Positions 49,270 to 59,400 of a stretch of DNA of 64,000 nucleotides are shown in pieces. How positions within the stretch are numbered: position 1 is the first letter of the stretch; each line of letters begins with the position of its first letter. Position numbers and translations under genes: made by a program. Source of the stretch: Pelagophyceae sp. CCMP2097 (Eukaryota; Sar; Pelagophyceae); the NCBI GenBank assembly GCA_026770575.1, contig MU657174.1, forward strand, positions 55,245 to 119,244. The letters run 5' to 3'. The notes beneath the pieces are model-generated. The model searched no databases, was not told where the DNA came from, and was given only the letters and a program-made list of their open reading frames with translations.

Positions 49270-50996
49270 ATGTTGGTCGCCTCACTCCTCCTCCTGTCGC
49301 CGGCGGCGCTGGCGCTGTCGCGCGCCAATGTGCGCATGTCGGCGACGGCGACCAAGGTGCACGTTACGACGAAATCCGCGGCCATCATGCGCGCAGCGGC
49401 GTCTATAGCTGATGCCAGGCGCCACGGAATCTAGCGCGGGGCCGGGCCGCGGGCCTCCGCGCGGACGCGGAAACTCCCCGGGTGCCCCCGAGCGAAATCT
49501 CGCGCGAGCGGCCTGCGACACCAGCCTCGCGGAACACGCCTCGAAACAGGAAGGAAGCCAAGGAGATCATGCCCGGCGGCGTGTCGTCCCCGGTACGCGC
49601 CTTCAAGTCCGTGGGCGGCGACCCCATCGTCTTCGACCGCGTCAAGGGCGCCTACTGCTTCGACGTCGACGGCAACAAGTGAGCCGCCGCCGTCGTCTCT
49701 GCCCGCGCGGCGCGGAGCCAACGGCGCGACTAGGTACGTCGACTACGTCGGCACCTGGGGCCCGGCCATCTGCGGCCACGCCAACGATGAGGTGCCTACA
49801 CCGGCGTCTCTTGTAAAGGCTGTTCGGATCTGCCTCTGAATGCGGCCGCCGCACGCCCTTTTTATGTAGGTGAACGAGGCCCTGCGCGCGGCGCTGGAGA
49901 AGGGCACGTCGTTCGGCGCGCCGTCTTTGAACGAGAACATTTTGGCGAAGATGGTCATCGCGGCGGTGCCGTCGGTGGAGATGGTGCGGTTCACGAACTC
50001 TGGCACGGAAGCGTGCATGGGCATGCTCCGCCTCGTGCGTGCGTACACGAAACGCGACAAGATCATCAAGTTCGAGGGCTGCTACCACGGCCACGCCGAT
50101 GGCTTCCTCGTCCAGGTGCGTCCTGTGTCACTGCCGTCGGCCCGATCCGAGGCCGGTGCGACGACGCCGCGTCGAATTAGGCGGGCTCTGGCGTGGCGAC
50201 GCTGGGCCTCCCCGACTCGCCGGGCGTGCCGGCGGGCGCGACGGCGGGCACGTTGGTGGCCGAGTACAACAACCTCGCCTCTGTGCGCGCCATCCTGGCG
50301 GAGCACGAGGTGGCTGCGATTGTTCTGGAGCCCGTCGTGGGCAATTCGGGTTTCATCGCGCCGACGCAGGAGTTCCTCGAGGGCCTGCGCGCCCTGACGA
50401 CGGAGCACGGCGCCCTGCTGGTCTTCGACGAGGTGATGACGGGCTTCCGCATCGCCTACGGCGGCGCGCAGCAGCACTTTGGCGTCACCCCGGACGTGAC
50501 TACCATGGGCAAGGTCATCGGCGGCGGCCTCCCCGTGGGCGCCTACGGCGGCCGCAAGGACATCATGGAGCTCGTGGCGCCGGCGGGGCCCATGTACCAG
50601 GCGGGCACTTTGAGCGGCAACCCGCTGGCCATGACCGCGGGCATCAAGACTTTGGAGATTTTGAGCCGACCGGGGTCGTACGAGCTCCTCACCAAGCACA
50701 CGGAGAAGCTTGTCGCGGGCATCCTCGCCGCGGGCAAGGCGGCGGGCCACGACATGTGCGGCGGGTCGATTTCGGGCATGTTTGGGTTCTTCTTTTGCGC
50801 GGGCCCTGTGAACAACTTCCAGGACGCGACCAAGTCGGACACGGACAAGTTCGCAAAGTGGCACCGCGGCATGCTCGAGCGCGGCGTCTACCTGGCCCCG
50901 TCGCAGTACGAGGCCGGGTTCATGTCGCTCTCGCACACGGACGCCGACATCGACGCCACCATCGCCGCCGCGACGGAAGTCCTCAACTCCATCTGA
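49270..50996 (+). CDS. hemL: Glutamate-1-semialdehyde 2,1-aminomutase (plastid)
   Basis: Exons 49270-49400, 49550-49678, 49734-49791, 49870-50115 and 50181-50996; 459 residues in phase. The PLP enzyme converts glutamate-1-semialdehyde to 5-aminolevulinate, the entry to chlorophyll and heme. Seen: presequence [24 protein letters not shown] (signal plus transit type), [102 protein letters not shown], and the PLP-lysine stretch [18 protein letters not shown]. Then [17 protein letters not shown] and the C-terminal domain ending [14 protein letters not shown]. Consistent with a plastid-bearing organism. All four introns are 55-149 nt. Confidence 0.95.
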
Positions 50997-51119
50997 TCAC
51001 ACGAGAAGCCACCGTAATAGTATCAATCTTTCTTTGAAGCACCCAAAGCTCGTGGGCGCGAACCAAAAGTCGTGCCGCCATCGTGCAAACACCCGGCCTT
51101 CTTATGAATTCCCCGCACG

Positions 51120-52904
51120 CTATCGTGGCAAGCTCCCGTCCTTGCGCATGTTGTCGAGGAGCTCCAGGTGCTTGCCCAGCGGCGCGATGGAGTTTGCGAC
51201 TGCGATGCCGCTGCCGGCGACGGCGGGCACGCCGATGCCCGGGAACGTCGAGTCTCCCACGCACCACAGACCTTCCACGGGCGACTTGTGGCCCGGGAAC
51301 GCCGCCTCGCCGGCGCGCCAGGCCGGGCCGAAGGTGCCCTCGTGGCGCCGCAGGTAGCGCGCGTGGGTGAGCGGCGACCCGACTTGCGAAAACACGGCCC
51401 TTTCCCGGACGTTCGGGATGAAGCGCTCCAGCGCGCGCCAGAGCGGCTCGGCGCGCTCCGCCTTCATCTCCGCGTAGGCCTCGGACTTTGGGTCGAGGTC
51501 CTTCCATAAAGACCAGGGCTCGGTGGCGGGCAAATAGGCGTGCAGCACGTGGTAGCCCTCTGGCGCGGCTGCTTTGTCCAAGACGGAGGACACAGAGACG
51601 AAGACGCAGTTGTCTGAGGCGTCGATGGGCTGGTCCCAGTCGTTGACCACAATGTGGTGCATGCCCAGGTCGGCGTCGAGCGCGGCGTCGGCCTTGAAGG
51701 CAACGTGCAGGTGAACAAAGCTCCGCGTCGCCGGCGTTGTCGAACTGTCCAGGTTCGAACCTGTATTCCGACGCTCGGGGCGGCTTTCAAGATCCAAAAG
51801 CGTACCTTGGAGCTTTGGAGATTTCTTGGCCTGCTGGGGGAGGCTCTTCTCCACCAGCCTGCTCGTGGCCCAGGCGTCGGCGTTGGAGATGACTGCGACG
51901 GCGGCGGTGCGCTGCGTGCCGTCCTGGAGCTCGACGCCGACGCACCGCGCTCGGTCGTCGAAAACGAGGCCTTGGACTTTTTTTTTCAGCTCTACCGTCC
52001 CGCCGCGCTTCTCAATCGCGCGCACCAACGCGTCTGCAATAGCCTGCGACCCGCCGATTGGGTAGTCGAGCACGGCTCCCGGGGCGAAGAATTCCTTCAT
52101 CATAAACGAACAAGCGGCCGCGCTCGTGGCCTTCACGGGTAAACCCGAGAGGGCAAACGCTAAAAAGTCGAACCAGCGGTAGACCAGCGACCCCCGGCCC
52201 ACCTTTGCCGCGTCCAAGACGGCGGAGAACGGGCCCGACGGGCTGATCTTCTTGGTCACGGTCTCGATTCCAAACTTGAGCATCGTCGAAGGGTCGAGGC
52301 CGCCGAGGTACGGCCGCGCAGTGACGACGGCGCCGGCGTCGGCGCGCAAAGCGATGGGCGGCACGCCGGCGACGACCTCGCCGAGAGCGAAGTTGGCCGA
52401 AACGAGGTTCTTCCAGTCGCTTTCCGCACTCGGGCCGTCCAAGCGGCCGAGTTCGTCGGAAAACGCTTTGGAGTTTCCCGACTTGACCTTCATCGTCTGG
52501 CCCTGCGGCAGCGACATGGTCCACTCGCTGTACGTCGCCCACGTGGGGGCCTCGCCGACGGCGTCCAAAACTTGCCGCAGCGGGTTGTTCGACGGAGACG
52601 AGCAGCCGGAGAAGAGCGAGGGCCCAGAGTCGAAGTGAAAGTCGCCCTCAATGCCCTTGACGCGCCGCGTAAAGCCGTGCGCGCACCCGCCCGCGCGGTC
52701 GTGCGCCTCGACGACTCGGACCTTGTAGCCGTACGTCGCGAGCAGCGCCCCGGCGCACAAACCGCCCACGCCGGCGCCGATGACCACCACGTCGTCTTGA
52801 GCCGCCGCGGACCGAGATGTTCGAGGCGCACGCCTCGAGCCCCGCCGCGGCGTATTCGTCCATGCCTCGGCGCCCAGCAGCAGCAGCAGCGCGCAGGACC
52901 GCAT
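51120..52904 (-). CDS. CrtISO/phytoene-desaturase-like FAD oxidoreductase (plastid)
   Basis: From ATG at 52904; one 45-nt in-frame, stop-free intron is proposed at 51805-51761 (GTACGC...TACAG), leaving 579 residues. The N-terminus (MRSCALLLLLGAEAWTNTPRRG) looks like a secretory/plastid presequence. FAD-binding start: DVVVIGAGVGGLCAGALLATYGYKVRVVEAHDRAGG. Next come substrate-domain features of the carotenoid isomerase branch (FHFDSGPSLFSG, GLPVKATSAAACSFM, FAPGAVLDYPIGGSQAIADAL, RSFVHLHVAF, MHHIVVNDWDQPIDASDN, YHVLHAYLPATEPW) and the C-terminal FAD motif LWCVGDSTFPGIGVPAVAGSGIAVAN. This fits prolycopene isomerase-like proteins; several paralogues with other substrates exist in algae, so the exact reaction is open. 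Confidence 0.85.
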   Translation of the reverse strand: MRSCALLLLLGAEAWTNTPRRGSRRAPRTSRSAAAQDDVVVIGAGVGGLCAGALLATYGYKVRVVEAHDRAGGCAHGFTRRVKGIEGDFHFDSGPSLFSGCSSPSNNPLRQVLDAVGEAPTWATYSEWTMSLPQGQTMKVKSGNSKAFSDELGRLDGPSAESDWKNLVSANFALGEVVAGVPPIALRADAGAVVTARPYLGGLDPSTMLKFGIETVTKKISPSGPFSAVLDAAKVGRGSLVYRWFDFLAFALSGLPVKATSAAACSFMMKEFFAPGAVLDYPIGGSQAIADALVRAIEKRGGTVELKKKVQGLVFDDRARCVGVELQDGTQRTAAVAVISNADAWATSRLVEKSLPQQAKKSPKLQGTLLDLESRPERRNTGSNLDSSTTPATRSFVHLHVAFKADAALDADLGMHHIVVNDWDQPIDASDNCVFVSVSSVLDKAAAPEGYHVLHAYLPATEPWSLWKDLDPKSEAYAEMKAERAEPLWRALERFIPNVRERAVFSQVGSPLTHARYLRRHEGTFGPAWRAGEAAFPGHKSPVEGLWCVGDSTFPGIGVPAVAGSGIAVANSIAPLGKHLELLDNMRKDGSLPR

Positions 52905-53260
52905 CTTCCGGCGTCTAAGAAGGGTGCTACGGCGGAAGACGCACCCTATACGCCTCCTAAAGTCCCAGCGGCGCGTCTACACCGACGTTCACGCGGAGAC
53001 TCGTCGGACGTCTCGTCGACCTCGAAGAAGGGTTCTTTCGCTGAGTCACGCGAGGTCATTTGTCTCTTTTCTCTCGACCGTCGTTTCCCCATCGCGAGGG
53101 TTGCGGCGACGCGACGCACCCCCGTCGGACCCTGGCGGCGCTTGAGTGGCGCTCTTATTGGGTTATGGGCTCCATCTTTAGAACTTTCCCGGTTATGGGC
53201 CAACCTCTCGGTTCCTTTCGATCGCTGTCGATTGTGACTCGTTTGAAAGCCGGCGCCGCC
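52905..53260. promoter_or_regulatory. Divergent promoter region, CrtISO-like / DEAD-box helicase
   Basis: 356 bp between head-to-head starts. GGTTATGGGC occurs twice (53160 and 53191). No other motif. Confidence 0.3.
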
Positions 53261-56014
53261 ATGTCGTGGGGTGGGCTGCCGCCGAACTGGGCCGCGACGA
53301 AGGACCCGTCGTCGGGCAAGGAGTACTACTACAACACGGTGACCCAAGCCGTGTCATGGGAAAAGCCCGTGGCGGCGCCGGCCCAGCCCATGGCGTAATC
53401 ACAACCACCCGCGCGGCGTCCCGCGATTTTGACACGGAGCCGGGGCGCGGCCGCCGGGGCGGGCCCGCGCGGCAAAAACAGCCGGGCGCCTCGCGGACGT
53501 CTCGGGGAACGAGCCTTAGCGTTTCCGACGCGCCCCCACATGCTTCGCGACAGGCCTAGCCCGTACGCGCAGCCGGCGCAGTCGTACGGCCAGCAGCCGG
53601 CCTACGGCCAGCAGCCGGCCTACGGCCAGCAGTCGTACGGCGGCGGGCAGTCATATGGACAGCAGTGAGCACGCCTTGCCTTGAAACCCGCCGGGGACGG
53701 CCTCCGACGGCCCACATGCGATGGACGCGTCCACGGACGCGCGACCTTTGCGCGGATCTCGACCGCGCGCTTTCTGCACGGAAGTGCTCGAAGCCGCAGT
53801 TCGGCATTCAAGCTCTGGCACGCCATCGGGGCCTCACGGCGGCCGCCCTCGGCTCCGAGCCCCTCGAGCCCTAAATCTTCGCCCCGCGGCGCCGCTCCGC
53901 AAAAGCGCGAAGCCGCGCCCCGGCGGCGACGGCGGCCCGCCCCGATTCGCCGCGCTTTATCGCGCCCAAAAAGGTCTGCCGCGCCGTCCTACAGCGGAGG
54001 CGGCGGCGGCTACGGCGGAGGCGGCGGCTTCGGCGGAGGCGGAGGCGGGCAGTACGGCGGCGGCGGCGGCGGGCAGTACGGCGGCGGCGGCGGCGGCGGC
54101 AGCATGCCCCGGGGGAAGAAGGCCGCGCTCCGCGGCCAGGACCTTTCCTCCCTCCCGAAGGACGTCAACGCCGCGCCGGCCGTCCTCGCCTGGCGCGAGA
54201 AGCACGAGATCACCGTCGCCGGTGAGCAGCTCTTTCTGTTTGGGTCCCTAGAAATTCATCGATGACGAGAAAGTCTGACCCTCGACGGCTCATCGGCCCA
54301 CCATGGGAGGTCAAATATCAAATAAACTGCTGAGATGAATCTTGGGGCCGATTCGAATGCCTGCGACAAATGCCTCTGCCCACTCTTGAATTTAGGCGGC
54401 TGCTCGGTGTGCTACGAGGGGTTTGACGACGCGCCGCTGCCGCAGCGGCTGCTGCAGGCTTTGAAGGGCGCGGGCTTCCCGGCGCCGTCTGCCATCCAGG
54501 GCCAGGCGTGGCCGCCGGCGCTGGAGCAGCGCGACGTGATCGGCGTCGCGAAGACTGGTTCTGGCAAGACGCTGGGCTTCCTCGTGCCCGCGTTCAAGCT
54601 GCTCTGCGGCGACGGTTCGTCGCCCAAGATGGCCGTGCCGAATTCGCCCTTCGTCCTCGTCCTGGCGCCGACGCGCGAGCTGGCGACGCAGATTGCCGAC
54701 GAGGCGGTGAAGTTTGGACGACAGCTGGGCGTGTCCTGCGTCTGCTGCTACGGCGGCGCGCCAAAGGGCCCGCAGCTCGGGTCGCTCAGGCGCGGGTCGC
54801 ACATCGTCATCGCGACGCCGGGCCGCTTGAACGACTTCCTCGAGGGGCAGCAGGTCTCGATGGCGCACGTGGAATACTTGGTCTTCGACGAGGCGGACCG
54901 CATGCTCGACATGGGCTTCGAGCCCCAAATCCGCAAGGTCGTGGCCAAGTGCCCCGACGACCGCCAGACGCTGTTCTTCACCGCGACGTGGCCGCGCGAG
55001 GTGCGCAAGCTGGCGTCGGAGTTTCTGGCCAACCCCGTCGTGATTTACGTCGGCGACACTTCGGGCGCTTTAAAAGTCAACAAGGACGTGACGCAAAACG
55101 TGTACGTCACGGACGGCCGCGGCACGTCCATGAAGGACCGCCTCTTAGCGGACGTGGTCCGCCGCGAGACGCAGGACAACGCCGCGACGTACGGCGGCCC
55201 GTGCCGCATCATCATCTTCTGCAACGCCAAGCGCCAGTGCGACACGCTGGAGCGGCAGCTGCCGCAGCAGGTCGGCATGCGCTGCGCGGCCATGCACGGC
55301 GACAAGGACCAGATGCAGCGGACTCAGACGATTAACATGTTCAAAGCGGGCCAGTGCCCCGTGCTCATCGCCACCGACGTGGCCGCGCGGGGCTTGGACA
55401 TCAAGGAGGTGCGCGCGGTGATCAACTACGATTTCCCCAACTCGGTCGAGGACTACGTCCACCGCGTGGGCCGCACGGGCCGCGCGGGGGCCAAGGGCAA
55501 CGCGCACACTTTTTTCACGCCTAAGGACGACCGCAAGGCCTCGGCGCTCATCAAGCTCCTCCAGGAGGCCGGCGCCGCCGTGCCCGACGAGCTCGCCGCC
55601 ATGGCCTCGGGCGCCTCGCAGTTCAACGGCTCGTCGATGAAGTTCGGCGGCGGCGGCGGCGGCTACGGCGGCGGCGGCGGCGGCGGCAGGAGCGGCGGCG
55701 GCGGGGGCAGCTACGGCGGCGGCGGCGGCGGCGGCAGCTACGGTGGCGGCGGCGGCAGCTACGGTGGCGGCGGCGGCAGCTTTGGCGGCGGCGGCATGGG
55801 CGGCGGCATGGGCGGCGGCCTGTCCGCGGCGCCGCCCGGGTCGTTTCCCGCGCCGTCGGCGTCGGGCGGCGGCGACGCGCCCGAGCGGAGTCGGCGCCGC
55901 GACGAAGACGAAGACCGCTCGCGGCGCCGCCGCGACGACGACGACGACAAGTCGCGCGACCGCTCCCGCCGCGACCGCTCGCGCTCGCGCGACCGCTCGC
56001 GCCGCGACCGCTAA
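53261..56014 (+). CDS. WW-domain DEAD-box RNA helicase (DDX5/DBP2-type)
   Basis: Exons 53261-53394, 53560-53664, 53974-54221 and 54396-56014; 701 residues in phase. The introns (165, 309 and 174 nt) are the longest set in the window. N-terminus: WW domain LPPNWAATKDPSSGKEYYYNTVTQAVSWEKP. Then QQPAYGQQ repeats and a Gly/Tyr-rich stretch. Helicase core: Q motif GFPAPSAIQGQAWP, motif I AKTGSGKT, Ia PTRELATQI, Ib TPGRL, II DEAD, III TAT in FFTATWPREVRKLA, V TDVAARGLDIK, VI HRVGRTGRAG. C-terminus: long GGGGYGGGG tracts then an RS/RD tail. The WW plus DEAD plus RGG/RS plan matches the plant RH14/RH46 group of the p68 family, which act in nuclear RNA processing and decay. Motif III reads TAT instead of the usual SAT. 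Confidence 0.92.
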
Positions 56015-56422
56015 GCGCGGCGCGCGCCACCGAGCGGGCCGCCCCGGGGCCGCCCGTGCACGTGGACCCTCGTAGAGCTCCGCCTTGGGCGCATCTCATC
56101 GAGCGGGCTCCCATCCCGAGCGCTTGGGGACACACCCGAGCTGCTGCACGCGGACCCCCGTTGAGCCCAATTCATAGAGCTCCGCCGCTTGGTAAGTCTT
56201 CCGGCCAGGACCACCCAACCTCTGGGGGAGCCGAGCAATGACATGTGCGACATTCAATAATTCATGCCAGTGCATATAGAGTAGATCTTCGGCGATACTC
56301 TCTGGCCCTCAGGCTCTTGGCATTTCCGAGGACGTGAAGACCTTTTGTGTCGGAGGGGAGCGGCCATCGGGGTCCGGGCTCTCGGCGGGGCGGCATTTTT
56401 TCCTTGGTCGCGGACCCCTGAA
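56015..56422. other. Intergenic, DEAD-box gene to AP2 gene
   Basis: Same-strand spacer of about 410 bp. The AP2 frame is open upstream of its ATG to about 56345 without another ATG. A stretch near 56250-56290 is AT-richer than its flanks. Confidence 0.3.
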
Positions 56423-59400
56423 ATGGAGGCCTTCGAGACGCGGCTGGTGGTCCACGGGGCCTCGGCGGCGTTGCGCAGCTCGCATCGCAGCTCGACGCGC
56501 TCCTCGACGAGCTCGTCGCGGGCCTTGCCCCAGGCCTTTTCCATGATCCGCTACGGGCGGCTCTGGCGCAAGCTCCAGGCACAGGGCTGGGAGCTCCGGT
56601 CCGGGTCGGGCCTCTCGAATTTCACCTGGGTCGCGGCGACGCACACGCGGCTGCCGGCAAAGGAGGTCTACAAGCGCGGTCTGGAGGGCCGGGACGTCTT
56701 CTACTCGCAGCGCGCCGTCTTCGACTTTGCCATCGACCAGGGCTGGGTCACGGACGAAGACGACGAGTCCGACGTTTCGGCCGACGAAATGCGCCCGCCG
56801 CCGCGACTCACCGCCGGCGCGCCAAACGCAAAGCCGCCGCCGCGCGCCCGAGGCCCGCCGGCTGGCGCAGCGCCGCAAGCCAGAGGCGGCCCGCCGGCCG
56901 GCGCGCTGGACACCAAGCCGCCGCCGCGCGCTCGAGGCCCGCCGGCCGGCGCGGCGCCCGACGCCCGAGGCGGCCCGCCGGCCGGCGCGGCGCCACACGG
57001 TTCCGCGGCCGCCGGCGCCCCGCCCCGCGCGCGCGGCCGCCGGCGCCCCGCCCCGATCCGCGTCGCCCCGGCCGCCGCGGTGCATGCCAATCTTCCGGTC
57101 GTCCCCGCGGCAATGTCGGCCTCCGAGGCCGCGGCGCCCCTGCAGCCGCTGCCCAGGGCGTGTAAGAGCCTCGCGCCCAAGGCGCCCGCCGACGAGGGCG
57201 TCTCGCGCGAGCGGCCGCCGCGGCTCAACCTCGCTGCCGACGGCTGGAGCGACCGAGGGGCGGCGTCGACGACGACGCTGGCTCTGGCGCGCCCGGCGTG
57301 GATGTCGGCAGTGCGGCGTCGCGGCGAAGGCGCACTGGCGCAGCTCGCGGAAGAGGACGAACGCCTCGCGCGGCTCGTCGACCTGGGCCGCGCGATGCGC
57401 GTGCAGAAGTTGCACTGGGGGCTGGGGAGGCTCCCGAGCGCCGACGCAAAGGTCCGCGTGCTCGCACAGCGCCTCCGCGACGCCGGCGCGACGTTCCAAG
57501 GCGACGTGCCGTCGCAGCGCGACGTCGACGACGCCGAGGCGCGGTCGCAGAGCGCGGGGGCGACGCCCATCGTGCCGCTGCAGCAGCTCTCGCTCGTCGA
57601 CGCCGCTGTGAAAAAGTCGCGCTACCGCGGCGTCAGCTGGAACCGGCAAAGGAAAAAGTGGTGGGCAACGATTTACGTCAAGGGCAAGACTTACCATCTC
57701 GGCACGTTCGACGACGAGGTCGCGACCGCGCAGGCGTACGACGTGGCCGCCGCGCGGCACGGCAAGGAGCTCAATTTTCCCGACGGCGCCTCGGCCAACG
57801 CCTCCGCCGCCGCCAACGCCGCCGCCGCCGCCGCCGCCGCGTCGTCGCGGAGCACGCCGCCTCCGCCGCCCACGTCGCTCGACCCCGTCTCTGCAAGGTC
57901 GGTCTACCGCGGCCTCGGCTGGCACCGCAAAAGGAAGATGTGGCAGGCGAGGATCATGGTCAATCGCACGCTCGTATACATCGGCTCGTACGCCAGCGAG
58001 GTCGATGCCGCGCGGGCGTACGACGCTGTTGCCGCGCGGCACGGCCAGGTGCTCAACTTTCCCGCCGACGCCGAGGCGCAGCCCGCCAAGCGGCGACGCG
58101 TGGTCAAGGCCGAGAAGGCCGCGCGGTCGGATGCCGCGCGGTCGCCGCCGCCGCCGCGGCCGGACGCCGCCCTGCGGTCGGAGGCGCCGTGGGGCCTCGG
58201 CGCGCTGGCGAACGCGCTCGCGAAACTCGGCGGGAAGAACACCATCGACCTCCTCTTCGGCTGGCGCGCCGGCAGGGGTAGGTCGGGCGAGGCGTTCCGG
58301 TCGCCGTGCGGCAGGTCCTTTGCGAGCGTCGATGCTGTTGCGGCGTTCCTGGACCTGGACGCGGGCGGCGCCGACGGCAGCGTCTGGGAGCGGTGCTACG
58401 CCGGCGGTTGCGTCGTGCGCACGGAGACAACGCAGCGGACGACGCTGGCGCGCCTCGCCGTCGGCGGCGCGCTGCTGCCGCAGTTCTTCGACACCGTCGA
58501 GACCGCCGCCGACGCGCTGCGCCTCTGCGCGGCGCGGCAGGTCTGCGTCTGCGGCCGCCGCGACGACGGCCGGGACTACGTCGCCTGCGCCGCCGGCGCA
58601 GAGGGGCGCTGCCGCGGCCGCGTCCACCGCCGCTGCGTCGGACTCGCCGACTGCGAGGCCGTGCCCGCGGGCTACCGCTGCCCGCTCGACGCGCCCGGCG
58701 CCGGCAGCGCGGTGTCGGCTTTCGCCGACGAGGGCCCGCTCGTCGCCGGCGCCGCGGCGGCAGGCCCGAGGCGGCAGACGTCTTCGCACGCGAACAAGTG
58801 CGCCGCCGTCGCCGCCATGCTCGCGCCGGGCGCGGGCGCCGACGCGTCGCGCCTCGGCTGCCTCGTCTTCAACCGCTCGCTGCTCTGGGTCGGCTGCGTC
58901 ATCGACGCGCGCGCGCCGTGCGCCGCGAGCGAGGCGCTCGCGACGGAGATGCTGGTGCAGGACGACGACGGCGAGGCGCCGCCGGAGCTGGTCCGCCTCC
59001 TCGGCGAGGAGAAAGCCTGCGGCTACAGCGTCGCGCCGCGCGGCGCCACCGAGCCGTGGGCGCTCGCGGCGTGGGCGGAGAGCAACGACGAGCGCCTCGC
59101 TCGGAAGCGCTGGGGCGCCTCGAAGTACGCGCGCGCCTGGAACCTCTCTTTGCAAATCGCCGCCGACCTGGAGAAGCTGCCGTCCAACAAACAACGCCTC
59201 GCCAAGGTCGCGGCCCTCGACGCCGACGAAGATCTCCACGCCGACGCCGACGCCGACGTCGACGGCGACGTCGAAGGCGCGGCCGAGGTCTGGCCCGCCG
59301 CAGCGCCGCCCGGGCGGACGACGCGGTCGAGCACCGTCGTCGACTCGGACGGCGACTCGGCGTCGGAGTCGGACGCCGACGCGCCAGACGCGCACGCCGG

